From positions 2,418,001-2,482,000 of the forward strand of contig JAHQIY010000013.1 in NCBI GenBank assembly GCA_019054805.1: a stretch of DNA of 64,000 bases, read 5' to 3'. This stretch comes from Brachionus manjavacas (lineage: Eukaryota > Rotifera > Eurotatoria > Ploima > Brachionidae). The notes under the pieces are model-generated. The model did not search any database. It was not told where the DNA came from and saw nothing but the letters and a program-made list of their open reading frames with translations. Below are positions 12,501-22,356 of this stretch, in pieces. Position numbers and translations under genes: made by a program. Position 1 is the first letter of the stretch; every line of letters starts with the position of its first letter.

Positions 12501-15500
12501 TGAGAAGCCATCTTTCAATAGTATTTATACTTGACATCCATAATTCCATTCTTAGATGATCTATCATTATTTTTATTTTATCTTTTTCTTTACAGAGCTA
12601 GAGCACTCTCTGAATATATTATAACAATAATAAAATAAAAATAAAACATAAAAAGATATGTTGGTGTTATATTATTATTTTTTTTTTAACAATATGTTGG
12701 TGGGAGTCTCATATTTTAACTTAAGGATAGATCTGACTGCTAAATTCTGAATTGCTTGTAGTTTTTTGATATTATTTTCTGAAAATGAATTCAAGCAAGG
12801 AAAAGAATAGGCTAATATTGATCCGACTAAAGATTTATATAAATTTCCTAGTGTGTTTTGATTGAGACCCCATTTTTTATTTGACAGTATCTTAATAATA
12901 TTTAGCCTTTTGTTGCAGCGTTCTTTAATTTCGTCTACTAGTATATTAAAGTTTAAATTAGAATCAAATTGAATACCAAGAAACTTGATTTCTTTTTGGC
13001 CCACTATTCTGTTTCCATAAATTTTTAAGTTTAGATTATCACTCTCTTTTTTGCACCTAGAAAAGACTACTGAACAAGACTTTTCAACTGATATCTTCAT
13101 TTTCCATTTAATAAGCCATTGTCCTAGTTCCTTGGTGTATTTATTCATCCTATTTTCAATGTTCCCCTTTTTGTTACAAATGAAGAATGTAACTGGATCA
13201 TCTGCGAAAAGCAGAGAGTATTCATTCAATTTGTTTTCTTTTTTTTGGGGATGTCATTAATAAATTTACTAAATAAAAGAGGACTAATTACTGAGCCTTG
13301 AGGATCACCTGCAGTTATTTGATATTCTTCGCTTAGGTGAACATTCACATTTACCCCAAATGTCTTAGAGTCTAGAAAGGATCTAATCCAGTTAGTCAAG
13401 TATTGATGGATTCATTTTAATCAATTAGAAGAGGCCTTTTTCTGAATCATAGTAATGTTCGAAGTTTGTAATTCCTTTTTATACCCATGTGCTCGTGTCC
13501 AACACACGAGCTTATAACTAAGTCAAGATGAGAGCTTTGTGCTAAATGAATTTGTCAGCATTTCGAAGCGTTTTATTTTTTAAATACTTTAACTTCCACA
13601 ATTCTTAAAAAAATTCATCAATTGAGGCTCAGAATGCTATGGGAAATGTATTCATGAAATCAGCCGAACATCAATGCAGACCCTAATGGAAGGTGCCAAA
13701 AGTCGGATTGACAAAATTCCAAAAAATAAAATGCTAGAAAATAGTTTATAATTAAACTTGGTAAAGCTTTTAATTCTCTTTCTAAATCGCTTGGCCTTGG
13801 TCTTTATTTTTTAAAAATGAAGGAGTTTTGACTTTTTGAAAAAATCCTTGAAACTTTGTGTTAACAAGTGGCTCTAATGCGAATAATTAAGTAATTTATG
13901 TGAAAAATAAAATAATTATATCATGAAAAATGCTTGTCAATTTTTTTGGTTAATTATCTGAGACTAAATTTCAACAATTTAATTTTTCCAAATGATGATT
14001 ATGAATAATGATTTTTTAATGAATTCTCATTGAATTATTAAATTAAGGTTGACTGGGTGATCGAATTTAATTCTTGTTTCAACTTGGCTATTGTTATTCC
14101 TATTGAGGACTACGCTAAGATATCTTATCTTTTCGGCACACATTATTTCATGATTAAACTTCTTCGGTTTTTCTTCTGTCCCCTTTAATTTTCCATAAAA
14201 ACAAGTCTAAGCCTTGGCTTAAATCATTCCAAAGTCTCAAAATAAAGTTGCCATCTATATTGTTTATTTTGAGATAATCTAGATAAAAAAATCTTTTTGT
14301 TTTAAAAAAAAACCTTAAATATAAATATTTATCAAGCTATTATTATATTTAATGACTTCATACTTAATCAATTGACATTTAATTTATTCAATTAATTAAT
14401 AAACTATTTAATCTACCTTTTCTATGTTTTTTGGCTTTTCTATGTTTCAATACAGTGCCAAAAATTTCAGCTTAAAAAAATAAATACTCTTATTTAAGAT
14501 CTGTCAAGCATTTCTGGCCTGTTGCTGGAGTCGATCAAATGCATCCAAAAGTCCCTGTCGAACAATTTGCTACTCTACTTGATGACTGTCTATTTGCCCT
14601 ATTTGAAGTCATCTCACAGTCTCCAGAGTGTTATCTCCGCACTGGTAGTCTCGGGCGAGTTCCTATCCTGGCCATGTGTCGATCTCTTTCAGCTTTTTCT
14701 CCAACTTGGCATCGATTGCAATGAAACAGTGGGCTACTTTAACAACTCGCCGCTCATTTGTGTGCTAGCTTCATTGGGCCACACGGACCTGATCCAACAG
14801 CTGCTCGTTCACAACGGGCAAGCAAACACCCATGACCAGAACGGCACCAATTGCCTCTGCTACGCCACTCAGTACGATCAGCTCGAGTGCGCCAAATTCA
14901 TACTCGAGAGAAGCACTGACCCCGTCTCCATGATCACTCAGCTTGACTCCAACGGCCTGTGTGCCCTCACTTACGCCAGCTTGTCCAAAAAAGACCTCTT
15001 TCCACTCTTGGACATGTACATACAATGTGTCCAGAGCAGGACGAGTCTAAGCTCGGTAAAACTTCTAATTGAGCAAGCGATTGTGCTTGCCGCTGGCCAC
15101 GGAAACCTCAATTGTTTGATTTACCTCAGAAATTTGATTAAAAGTTGTGGCGTGTGCATTGACAGTGTGGACTCGCTGAGAGGTGAGACAGCGTTGAGTG
15201 CTGCCTGTTTAAATGGTCACAAGATCATATGTGAATATTTGGTGAATGAGGCAGGTGCGTGTGTGAGTGTGTGCAATGGTAGATCGTGGAGTGCTTTGTT
15301 GTGCGCGGTAAAGTCAGGCTGTTGGGAAATAGTGGAATTTTTGCTGGCAAAAAGTGGTGATATTATCGACCTGGCGGACAAGAACGGCCGCACGCCAATA
15401 ATATTGGCAGCGTCCGAGGGACACTTGGCCATCATTGACATATTGATAGAGAGAGGCGCCGACTTGAATGTTCAGGATAGGGACGGGCTATCGGCTCTGA

Positions 15501-18500
15501 GCTGGGCCTGCCTCAAGGGACACCACAATGCAGCGCTGGCTTTGCTTGAGCACGCTGTTGATGTCAACCACACAGACCAGAGTGGCAGGACTGCGCTGGA
15601 CTTGGCAACTTTTTATGGCGATGTGAGACTTGTTCAGTTGCTGATTGAGAGAGGCGCGCAGATCGAGCATGTGGACAAGATTGGCATGAGGCCGCTGGAT
15701 CGAGCAATCGGCTGTCGCAATGTACCCGTTGTCAGCTGTTTTCTTAAGAAGGGCGCCAAGCTTAACCCGGCAACGTGGGCCATGGCCCAGGGAAAGCCTG
15801 AAATTATTATAACTCTATTGAATAAGCTGGTCGAGGATGGCAACACTCTTTACCGTGTAAGTTTCGTTTTTGTTTAAAAGTAAAATAATCTTAAATTAAA
15901 AAATTCAAAAAATTTTATTCTGTAAAAGTAAGCAGACAAACATTAGAATCAAAGAGATTAATCTTAAATCTTATATCAATTTTCTGTTACCTTTTTTTTT
16001 TTATAACAAATGGCAAGGTTTAGTGGGCTGAATTTTTCAATTGATTTTGTTGAATTGAACAAGGGAATTAATTAATTTTTTATTGAAAAAATAAAAGATA
16101 AATTTTTTTTATTAAAAGTTTATTGAAAAAAAATATACAAAAAATTAAGAGTGAATTTATTTTCTTACCCGTACAAAAAAAAATAGTTACTTACCCACAA
16201 ATTGACATTAAATTTATTTTATTTTTAACATTGAAATCGAGTTAAAGGAATTCTTTGCTCATATGTCTCTAGGCTCATTTGTCTGTATGTCTCTCTTTTT
16301 GCTTCAAATGCTCTAGACTGCCCAGCAGGTCGTACCAGAAGTGGAAAATTAAAATTGGAAAGAGAGCTTATAAAAAACTGTGCCTCCAGGTATCATTTTT
16401 TTACCAATCGAACTGCCGGGTATTGGAATTTACTTGCTGATGCAACAAGAAAAATAAACGACACAAATAATTTTAAAAAAAGAATAGATAAATTGTTCAA
16501 TTTAAACTGAAATTTATCTATATTATCATTTTTTATACAAATCAAAAAGACCAATCTATAAGCCGTCAAACAACAACGCCACAGGCTGTCATAGCACAGC
16601 GTTTACTAACACTACTGCTTGGGATACAACCATCCTTATAGCTCATATGCTACTACTACTACTATGTTTCTTGATGAATTCAAACCGAGCATCGATGCAT
16701 TCATATCAAAAAGTCGTGTGATTGACGAAGGGCATATACAAGTTCTCCCATCAAAAATACATCCTAGTGTACTTAGCTCTTCTTTTGTTAGTTTGTCTAA
16801 TGAGATTTCCTCTCTTATTTCATGTTATTTTACTAATGTTGCTCTCTTAATGTTGCAAAATAACTTAATAGCATTGAGATCAGAGGGACAAACTATTCCT
16901 TGCAAATTATGTTCTTTGATTTAATTTTTTTTATTAAATATATAATTGAGGGGAAAGCCCCAGGGTTCGTCCGAATGGCGCAAGCCTTCGTTTAAACCCT
17001 CTAGTTTGAAAAGTTTTTAGGTTTTTACAAAATTAGATTAAGTTAAGAGTTGAATTATACAAAAAAATTAAAATTAATTGAAACAAATTGTTTTATAGCA
17101 ATATACAAAGGTTAAGATATGATAAAGATATTTACATTAGGATTTAAGACAGATTAATTGTCTTTATTGGATTTGAATTCGTAGAATAAGTCAATCGGTG
17201 TTTTGAATCTTTTGGGATCTGAGTGGGAAACAGTTTGCACGTATGCGTGAATTTCTTTGGCTATAAAATCTTGTTTTGATTTACTTTCTATGAATTTGAC
17301 AAACAAGTGATTTTCCCTTTCTTCGATTGTGTCAAGATTGAGTACTTTGAGTATCGTGCGTACTGAAGTCTTTAGCGGAAAAAATTTAATTATTTTTAAG
17401 ATCCTGTTTTGGATTTTCTGCAGATTTTTCTTAATTCTTTCAGTACCCACATTGATAATGACAAAACAGTAATCCATAAGAGATCTAATTAAAGACTTAT
17501 ATAATTGTATGTTTAAAGATAGGAACTTGGCCCATTTAAAATTTCTTATTCGTCTGAGCAGGTTCGTTTTAGGAATGAGCTTTCTTTCTAGTTGGTCCAA
17601 ATGTGCTTTGAAACAGATTTTTGGGTCCAGTTTAATACCAAGAAATGTTGGGTTTGGTTCCAAAGGGACCTGCTGGTTACCAATTCGAAGCTTTAAATTG
17701 TATTTTCTCTCATAGTTTTTCCTATGGCCTGCTGTAGTGAATGTTGTATGACAAGTTTTCGAGAGATTGATTTTAAATCCCCAGGTTAAACAAAAATCAG
17801 CTACTTTATCTATGGCGATTTGGAGATTTTTTTTAAGTTCTTTAATTGATTTACATGAAATCCAGATGCACAGGTCATCAGCGAAAAGAGCTAATTTTAT
17901 ATTCTCTGGTATAGTTTTCGCTACATCACTAAAATAAATAATGAATAGAGTTGGTGAGAGACAGCTTCCTTGTGGAACTCCACAGTTTATTGGTTTTTCT
18001 ATTGAAACACATTTCTTATAATCCACTTGAAATGTCCTGTTACTTAGGAAGTTAATTACTCAATTCAATAAGCACCGGTTAAGACCAAGGTTGTCTAGTT
18101 TTTCAATGATTCCAAAGTGTGAGGCCTTATCAAATGCTTTTTCTAAATCAAAAAATACGGCTCCTGTTAGTTTATTGTTATAAAATCCCTCACAAACTGA
18201 TTGGGTTATATTCAGAATATGCTCTTGTGTGGAGCGCTTTTTTCTAAAACCTTCCTGGCATTTAGGAAGCACCTGATTCTTTTCGGCCCATTTTTGTATC
18301 TTTTGGTTTAATATTTTTTCTAATAATTTGCATAAGCAGCATAATGTTCTTTGATTTGTGAATTAAAGTCTATTGTTTGTGGCTCTTGTAATTATACTTT
18401 TCATTTTGAATGTGTTAAAAAAGCTTTTGCTCCTAAGCTAAAAAAATGGTATTGTACTGGCAGTGTGACAAAATATAGAAAGACAAAATGTAGAAAACGA

Positions 18501-21500
18501 TATTTTATTGAATAATATAGAATTTACCTGGAAAAAAATGTAGAAACAAAAGATACAATGAATAAATAGTCTAATTAATTTTATTTCAATTTTTTTCTTT
18601 GTCAATTAGTAAATTATTTCCTAAACCTTCTAAAAATGCTTCACAAAACTTAATTCATCATCATCACTTTCACTATCTGTGACTATATTTCTATGAGTTA
18701 TTTATTTATTTAATTCAATTAACGCCAATTCTGGCGATGTATTAAAAAAGATTTAAAAAAAGAAAAAGAAAAAAAAAAACTTGAGTCAATAAGAATTTAG
18801 AAATTTAGTCTTTCTTATAATAACTGTGGATGTTAATTTAAATTTTATAAAAAATAAATATTGAAAAATTGTATATACAATGATAAAATTGTTTTTTTGC
18901 ATAATTTTTAGCATAAACATTTTGTCAATTAATTATTCATCCAAATTTTAGAAAAAGAGACTTAATAAAGTTTTATTTTATATTTTTTTCCTATTATATT
19001 TAGAATGCTTTTATTAGGAGTTTAATAAGGGTTTTTCCATTTTGATCATTACTGTTTATCATTGCAAAACATGTTTTGATTGAGTCACTTATACCATTCT
19101 TTGCCATTATATTTTTTTTCTTCCTCTGTTTCCTTGATTACTCTTTTTATTTTTTCGATTTCTAGTTTTTCTTGAGTTTTTAAAATTTCTTTCATCTCAT
19201 TTAGAAATTTATTCTTGAACTTATTTCTATGAGTTATAGGATTAACAATTTCATCAACACTTGCTGGTTCAACAATGGTTCCTTTTTTAACCTTTCTTGA
19301 GCCTAAAGAAAGTGAATTTGGCCATGAATAATTAATATTTTGTTCCAAAAATTTTTTGTTCATTTTTAAGCTTAATTTAAAATTTAGCTCTTTAATTTTA
19401 AGTTAAAGTCAAAGTCTCTAATATATTATTATAATAATATAAATAAAATTTTCTATATTTTTTTACATTTAGCCCTAGTCTATATTTTGTCTTCCTCCCA
19501 TTGTGCTAATTGTAATGATATTTAATCAATCTATACGTGTTAATCTTTTTTTCTATTTTTTTATTTTCACCATCCACTTTTTGTGTGTATCAATTTTTTT
19601 TTATATACCCATAAAATGTGTGAAAATAAACGTTATCAAAAATTAACATGCCGTATTCCCATGCTATAATATTGTTAACTTTGAGCGCATGCTCTAATAG
19701 CGTAATCATGCGTTTTAATCCGCATCAAACACTGAAAGCCTTAGTTTAATGCGTCACCAGGACTCGATTTTAAAGTAAAAAATAAAAAATAATTTTTTGA
19801 ATTATTTTTTCATTCAAAAAATTATTTCAAGTTAAGTCAAATTCAAGTTATGCCAACTTTCGTAGGGCAATAAACCGCCATAGTTAGAAGAAGGGGTCTA
19901 CCAAAAGGATCAAAAACCTAAAAGACAACAATTTAATTAGTCATTTTTTCTTTTTAGCATTGATTTATTAATCTTTTAAATTTTTTAGTCTTTTTATTGA
20001 ATTTTTATAAAAATAATGCAAGTCATAACTTTAACTTAAAAAAAAAATTTTAAGTTCAAATTTTTTTTTTTGCCTATGTGACTTAGAACTAATAAATAAT
20101 AATAATAATTACAATGGTAATACTTCTATTACATTACCAGTTTTATTGAATTCATTTACAATACAAAATTTTGTTCTTACATGATCTCTATTTTATGAGC
20201 ATCTTTAAAACAAATAAAAATTATTCTTGTAAACTTTTTTTAAAAAAAATATTTGTTTAGAAAGGATGCTATGATGATGCGTTACATCGGTATTCTTATA
20301 CCTTGAAAAAGTTTCCCAAAGATCCAACTGAATTGGCCGTGAATGCCGAAAATGTGAAAGCCATTCTAGAAATGAAATTCAATCTATTGCTGAATTTGTC
20401 AAGATGCTACAGAAAACTTCAAGTAAAATAACCCTTTAATAGTGTGACTCACAACTGAATTATCTCTATATTCTTTATTAGTTCAACAAGATCTTTGAAA
20501 TTCTAAATAAAAAAAAGAAGATGATAATTATAACACTTATAATTATTTTTTTTTAACCATTATCTTGCACTTATTTTCCGGATCTGTTAGAATCTGGTGG
20601 TACTTTTTAATAGCACAAAATGACAAAGAAGGTCATTAAATAAAAACTTGATCAGTGGCCGTTTCTAGACTAAATAGATAACAAGGAATGTAACAAAAAT
20701 ATTAAAAGAAATAATAACAAATTATAAATAATTAAAAGATCAAAATTCTATTTATTTTAAATCAAATTGATAAGAAATATTTTGACTTGACTTTAAATTT
20801 TTTTTTTAAAAAGTCTTTTGCCGTTCCATGTAGTTATTAAGGCGACCACATGTTTTTTTTTACCGTTCCATCAAGTTATTAAGGCGGCAATTTTTTTAAA
20901 CAAAAAAAAAATTTAAGTTAGTGACTTTTTTTTTCTTTTTAAAAAATAGCTTGGGGAAAAGCCCCTGGCTGCTTGGAATGGAGCTTAGTCCTTCCTTTCA
21001 GCCTCTTAGATTATAAAGCTTTATGTAAAAAAATAAAGTTTTAGATTGAGTCAAAAAGAAAAAAAAAAGATTCAAAAAGGTAAAAAAAAGAATTGCAATT
21101 AGTTTAAAAAAAAAAATCTTGACTTGACTTTGAAAAGGCAACTTGAAGTTTATGATCATAATCAAATGATCAAAATTTAATTGATTAAAATCTAAATAAA
21201 AATGATAAAATTAGATTTTTTTATTTTTTTAAAATAAACATAAAATGTTTATTATTTTAATTTAAAAAGAAAATAAAAAAAATTTGTTTTAACTATTTTT
21301 AAAAAAGAAAAGACTAATCTTTTATTTAAAGAACTTTGAATGTTCGATCGATTTATGCACAAAAGCTATTGAGTTGAAGAATGATTCATATGAAGCTTTT
21401 TATTCTAGAGCCAGAGCTAAACGGGATTTAAAGTAAACACACTTTTGATTACTAATTTAAAAAATTTTTATTGTGATTTTATAATCAAACAGGATGTATG

Positions 21501-21724
21501 AATCAGCATTGGAAGACTTGGCAATTGCCGACAAACTCTGCTATGGTGAAAACTCGGATATAAAAAAACTCATTGGAAAAATAAAGGACGAACATAATTT
21601 AAAGGATGTATATTCAACTTTGCCTAATAAGGCTTCAAAAATGTATTACAAACAGCGAAACGACCAATATCTACATTGTGCTGAGATATTTGATTCTAAT
21701 ATGATTGAATCACCTCCTTTGTAA
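2796..21724 (+). CDS. TANC: TANC-like scaffold protein (P-loop NTPase, ankyrin, TPR), six exons
   Basis: Model: 2796-3521, 9361-10774, 14499-15856, 20261-20422, 21332-21432, 21493-21724. Every junction has GT/AG ends and the phases match (0, 1, 0, 0, 2), giving 3993 nt and 1330 residues. Domain order is that of TANC1/TANC2 and Drosophila rolling pebbles: low-complexity N-terminus, GREWLFKEID motif (about residues 230-240), Walker A GQPGTGKT (254-261), Walker B VIDGLD (Asp about 416), helical region, ankyrin repeats (about 760-1160), then TPR. In vertebrates these proteins scaffold the postsynaptic density; in flies rolling pebbles acts in myoblast fusion. Function here is inferred from family. 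The start is the first ATG after an in-frame stop, but known TANC N-termini are longer, so an upstream exon may be missing. Exons are visibly richer in G+C than the introns, which are expanded by transposons. Confidence 0.85.
4081..4215. mobile_element. Small palindromic MITE nested in the larger MITE
   Basis: TGGCAAAGTAAAATCTTTG at 4081 is mirrored by CAAAGATTTTACTTTGCCA ending at 4215, with inner arms TTCAATTTT/AAAATTGAA. The flanks share TTATA. It is related to the repeat at 270-447. Confidence 0.65.
4460..4915 (-). pseudogene. LINE ORF2 C-terminal tail and 3' end, (TAG)n tailed
   Basis: On the minus strand the frame contains LEKVQHRATKVSHELRHLPY, RCNRLGLSSLFIRRIRGDLI and NRIANTWNALPNEVIES, the region after the RT domain in CR1/Jockey-type LINEs. 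A hairpin (GCGTGATGAATCACGC) and a short CTA repeat form the 3' end at about 4460-4510. It is severely 5'-truncated. Confidence 0.75.
5310..5925. mobile_element. Foldback element with AAGGAGGTTAATTCA inner ends
   Basis: About 150 bp at 5310-5480 (CATGCCTTTTTCTATTTT, TAGGTAATATTTTTTCATTT, CTTCTCCTTAAAGGAGG) returns in inverse at 5785-5925. The loop holds smaller palindromes (AGGTGAACAATT/AATTGTTCACCT). No coding sequence. Target duplication not identified. Confidence 0.6.
5960..6420 (-). pseudogene. Decayed ORF, probably transposon-derived
   Basis: Minus-strand translation shows an acidic stretch (SDIESLNNDQNRIDDFEDDE at about 6325-6395) and, after several shifts, a protein-like end with KLICGKLNPVEWDLRGRL near 5985-6050. 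An acidic N-terminus is common in piggyBac-like transposases, but nothing here proves the family. Confidence 0.35.
6667..7018 (+). mobile_element. Truncated relative of the element at 18459-19499
   Basis: Ends with CTATATTTTGTCACACTG at 7018, the inverse of the left terminus of the 18459 element. Inside it encodes a short end of protein, VFLEGLGNNLLIDEEKN followed by a stop. The other copy encodes nearly the same peptide in its corresponding position. Confidence 0.6.
7735..7860. repeat. Solitary arm of an ACGTAAA-type MITE
   Basis: TTTACGTAATTTCCGG, TTTACGTAAATTCTGG and TTTTACGTAAAATTAAG lead to GGCAGTACTG, resembling the arms at 3775-4015 and 37322-38676. No partner arm was found nearby. 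Confidence 0.4.
7920..8520 (-). pseudogene. LINE ORF2 C-terminal tail, (TTA)n tailed
   Basis: Two minus-strand frames joined by a shift near 8206-8225 read FVRPHL, VWSPYKKKDIAVLERVQGRA, KKLGLTTLEERRQTGDLIEY, then HFLLNRVADNWNNLTTETI and a stop near 8003. This is the tail typical of CR1/Jockey-type LINEs. The 3' UTR ends in TTATTATTTTTATTATTATTAA on the minus strand. Confidence 0.75.
8541..8712 (-). pseudogene. Unidentified open segment, possible captured or decayed exon
   Basis: A minus-strand frame of about 57 codons, stop at 8541-8543, contains ILKCQPSFRIKWNFKVYSEQ and ELFKNGKFDAYRSLKEQN. Its amino-acid composition looks like real protein and the segment is less AT-rich than its surroundings. 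Just beyond it (8725-8776) is an inverted repeat GGGCGCTGCA/TGCAGCGCCC. I do not recognise it. Confidence 0.3.
8777..9360. other. Intron 1 remainder, nothing recognised
   Basis: Unannotated AT-rich intron sequence up to the exon 2 acceptor. Confidence 0.4.
9361..10774 (+). CDS. TANC: TANC-like exon 2: STAND-type P-loop NTPase
   Basis: The acceptor TATTTTAAG ends at 9360. The exon opens with a beta strand and Walker A GQPGTGKT, then a Ser/Asn-rich insert, Walker B LCVVIDGLDYAL near 9865-9903, a sensor-like strand ending LILTVRNEEW, and a helical C-terminal part with FSHPGLRDWW near the end. This is the usual layout of STAND ATPases. The donor GTAATT at 10775 leaves phase 1, which matches exon 3. 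Confidence 0.85.
10975..11660 (-). pseudogene. MULE transposase fragment with TTCGACA/TGTCGAA termini
   Basis: The minus-strand frame 11319-11555 holds FEHELWNCYDRTVLGRPRTN, NNLERWHNALKS and HPHLLSLINSLKREQ, the C-terminal region of Mutator-like transposases (the TNN-E-WH block). Both ends carry scattered TCGACA/TGTCGAA and GACAA motifs in opposite orientation, as in the related copy at 28958-29529. No intact transposase. Confidence 0.65.
11884..11960 (-). repeat. LINE 3' end: (TAG)n with ACACAGG hairpin
   Basis: (TAG)8 at about 11886-11910 is followed by GCTGTGACACAGGCGAACCTGTGT, a hairpin. The arrangement equals the LINE 3' ends at 4460-4510 and 16580-16664. No coding portion is attached. 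Confidence 0.5.
12255..13720 (-). pseudogene. LINE (minus strand): RT domain, 3' end and shared flanks
   Basis: Read on the minus strand: a 5' segment 13720-13430 (inverse of 480-780), a junction, RT motifs with AGDPQGSVISPLLF near 13300, then YSLLFADD and a long frame to 12675 (KWKMKISVEKSCSVVFSRC, NKKWGLNQNTLGNLYKSLVG). The 3' UTR ends with GAAGGAGCATAGAATCGGTA and (AAAT)n near 12345, followed by the tail shared with 1500-1585. Relative to the 27890 copy, a large part of the fingers domain is missing and the frame is shifted at 13229-13260. Confidence 0.8.
13721..14498. other. Intron 2 remainder, nothing recognised
   Basis: AT-rich intron sequence before exon 3, without a recognisable frame or repeat. 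Confidence 0.4.
14499..15856 (+). CDS. TANC: TANC-like exon 3: ankyrin-repeat array
   Basis: Begins LSSISGLLLESIKCIQKS after the junction codon and carries about ten ankyrin repeats; the best preserved read GRTPIILAASEGHLAIIDIL, GLSALSWACLKGHHNAAL and GRTALDLATFYGDVRLVQLL. The donor is GTAAGT at 15857. The G+C content contrasts sharply with the flanking introns. Confidence 0.87.
15857..16318. other. Intron 3 start, nothing recognised
   Basis: AT-rich. The last 60 bases may be LINE sequence leading into the tail that begins at 16319. Confidence 0.35.
16319..16663 (+). pseudogene. LINE ORF2 C-terminus with 3' UTR and (CTA)n tail
   Basis: Plus-strand frame from TGC 16319 to TGA 16508-16510: CPAGRTRSGKLKLERELIKN, then CASRYHFFTNRTAGYWNLLA and FKKRIDKLFNLN. 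The N-R-x-x-x-W-N block is the usual end of CR1/Jockey-type ORF2. The 3' UTR runs to a (CTA)5 tail at about 16650-16663. The element is inserted directly before, and probably into, the zinc-finger frame at 16664. Confidence 0.75.
16923..18343 (-). mobile_element. 5'-truncated Jockey-like LINE with 14-bp target duplication
   Basis: The minus strand encodes RT palm motifs FFDLEKAFDKAS (about 18130-18165), GVPQGSCLSPTLF (about 17950-17985) and LALFADDL (about 17880-17905), then a long C-terminal region to the stop at 17154. One stop separates the frames at about 18060. ATGTTCTTTGATTT occurs at both 16909-16922 and 18344-18357. A 5' truncation plus duplication is the signature of target-primed reverse transcription. 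The 3' UTR ends with the GGGGAAAGCCCC module (about 16945-16975). Confidence 0.88.
18459..19499. mobile_element. DNA transposon, TIR GG(C/G)AG...GACAAAATATAG, 8-bp TSD
   Basis: The left end GGCAGTGTGACAAAATATAG and the inverse of the right end GGGAGGAAGACAAAATATAG agree in their inner 12 bases. The flanks are ATTGTACT and ATTGTGCT. The interior includes a minus-strand frame 19085-19363 (Lys/Glu-rich, coiled-coil-like), a broken peptide ending FLEGLGNNLLIDKEKN near 18601-18650, and an inserted LINE-type 3' module CGCCAATTCTGGCG at about 18705-18745. Superfamily uncertain; an 8-bp duplication fits hAT, P or Merlin-like enzymes. Confidence 0.7.
19526..20260. other. Intron 3 end, LINE 3'-end-like scrap
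   Basis: Mostly AT-rich. GGGCAATAAACCGCCATAG near 19866-19884 matches the LINE 3' end at about 29670-29690 (GGAATAAACCGCCGTAG), so a short 3' tail is present. Nothing else recognised. Confidence 0.4.
20261..21724 (+). CDS. TANC: TANC-like exons 4-6: TPR repeats and C-terminus
   Basis: Three short exons (20261-20422, 21332-21432, 21493-21724) encode helical TPR pairs: KGCYDDALHRYSYTLKKFP, then NLLLNLSRCYRKLQ, then CTKAIELKNDSYEAFYSRAR and YESALEDLAIADKLC. The last exon ends at TAA 21722-21724. Vertebrate TANCs continue for several hundred disordered residues and end in a PDZ ligand. Here the protein stops soon after the TPRs (ending IESPPL), so either the tail is absent or further exons exist downstream. 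Confidence 0.8.
20820..20895. repeat. Two-unit tandem repeat in intron 4
   Basis: GCCGTTCCATGTAGTTATTAAGGCG and ACCGTTCCATCAAGTTATTAAGGCG lie about 45 bp apart as direct repeats, separated by a poly-T run. Confidence 0.5.
20940..21020 (-). repeat. LINE 3' module (GGGGAAA-GCCCC family)
   Basis: CTTGGGGAAAAGCCCCTGGC, a few bases, GGAATGGAGCTTAGTCCTTC and CTTTCAGCC match the 3' UTR of the Jockey-like LINE (16945-17005) and the modules at 23648-23710 and 26320-26375. No coding part. Confidence 0.6.
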
Positions 21725-21883
21725 TAAAAATTAATTGATAAATTTTAAATTATTGAAATTACTAAATTAATTGAATAAAAATAGTAAATTATTTAACTTT
21801 GGTCTTTTCTTAGGCCTTTTAAAATATCCATGATCTATCAAACATTTTAAAAATACTCTCTTTTTCTTATGAACAATATCCAC

Positions 21884-22356
21884 CAGACTTGTTTTTAAGT
21901 CACAGTTTTAAGTCTAAGTCACAAAAATTTAAGTCAAAGTCATGACTTAAAAATTAAAGTTTAGTCAAGTCAACTAATTTTCTGATTTTAAAACCAAAAA
22001 ATAAAAATGATTCTTTAATTAATCCAAAAAAAATCATTAATAATTTTTATAAATTTAAATAGAGCTTTAAATAAATTTTGTTCCTAGACTAATAAAAGAG
22101 CTTTTTATTATTTAAAAATTTCAAAATTTTTGAAAATTTTAGAAAAAATTAAAAATCATCTAAATACATACATTTGAAAAAAGAAATAAACACTTGCTTG
22201 GAATTTCGTTCAGTGGAAAGTGTCAACTTGGTTTCTAACGAAAAAGCTGCTGAGCTCGGCTCCGCAGGAGATCAACAAACCGTAAGTAATAAGCAATGAA
22301 AAAAATTTTTTAAGTCATTGACTTGACTTAAGACTTGTGACTTAAAAACAACTCTG
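21884..22356. mobile_element. hAT-type MITE with perfect 8-bp duplication and exon-like cargo
   Basis: Termini CAGACTTGTTTTTAAGTCAC and, in inverse, CAGAGTTGTTTTTAAGTCAC are near-identical TIRs, and ATATCCAC lies at both 21876-21883 and 22357-22364. The subterminal parts are dense in AAGTC/GACTT. The middle is AT-rich except for 22196-22282, a GC-richer exon-like segment followed by a consensus donor GTAAGT at 22283. No transposase, so the element would depend on a hAT enzyme elsewhere. Confidence 0.85.

Larger units (their letters stand above)
16664..19525 (+). pseudogene. PHD-type zinc-finger ORF broken by two nested transposons
   Basis: The frame is in three parts: 16664-16922, 18358-18458 and 19508-19525. 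The LINE at 16923-18343 is flanked by a 14-bp duplication (16909-16922 and 18344-18357), and the element 18459-19499 by an 8-bp duplication (18451-18458 and 19500-19507, one mismatch). Ignoring both insertions, the frame stays open and yields a Cys4-His-Cys3 finger: CKLC near 16901-16912, CGSC near 18382-18393, HFEC near 18409-18420, WYC at 18447-18455 and a final C at 19511-19513 just before the stop (19523-19525). Such PHD fingers occur in ORF1 of some LINEs and in host genes; the parent is not identified. The 5' part is lost to the LINE ending at 16663. Confidence 0.7.

Noticed and set aside
14539-15846. Several frames overlapping TANC exon 3 on both strands
   Set aside because: Shadows of the GC-richer ankyrin exon.
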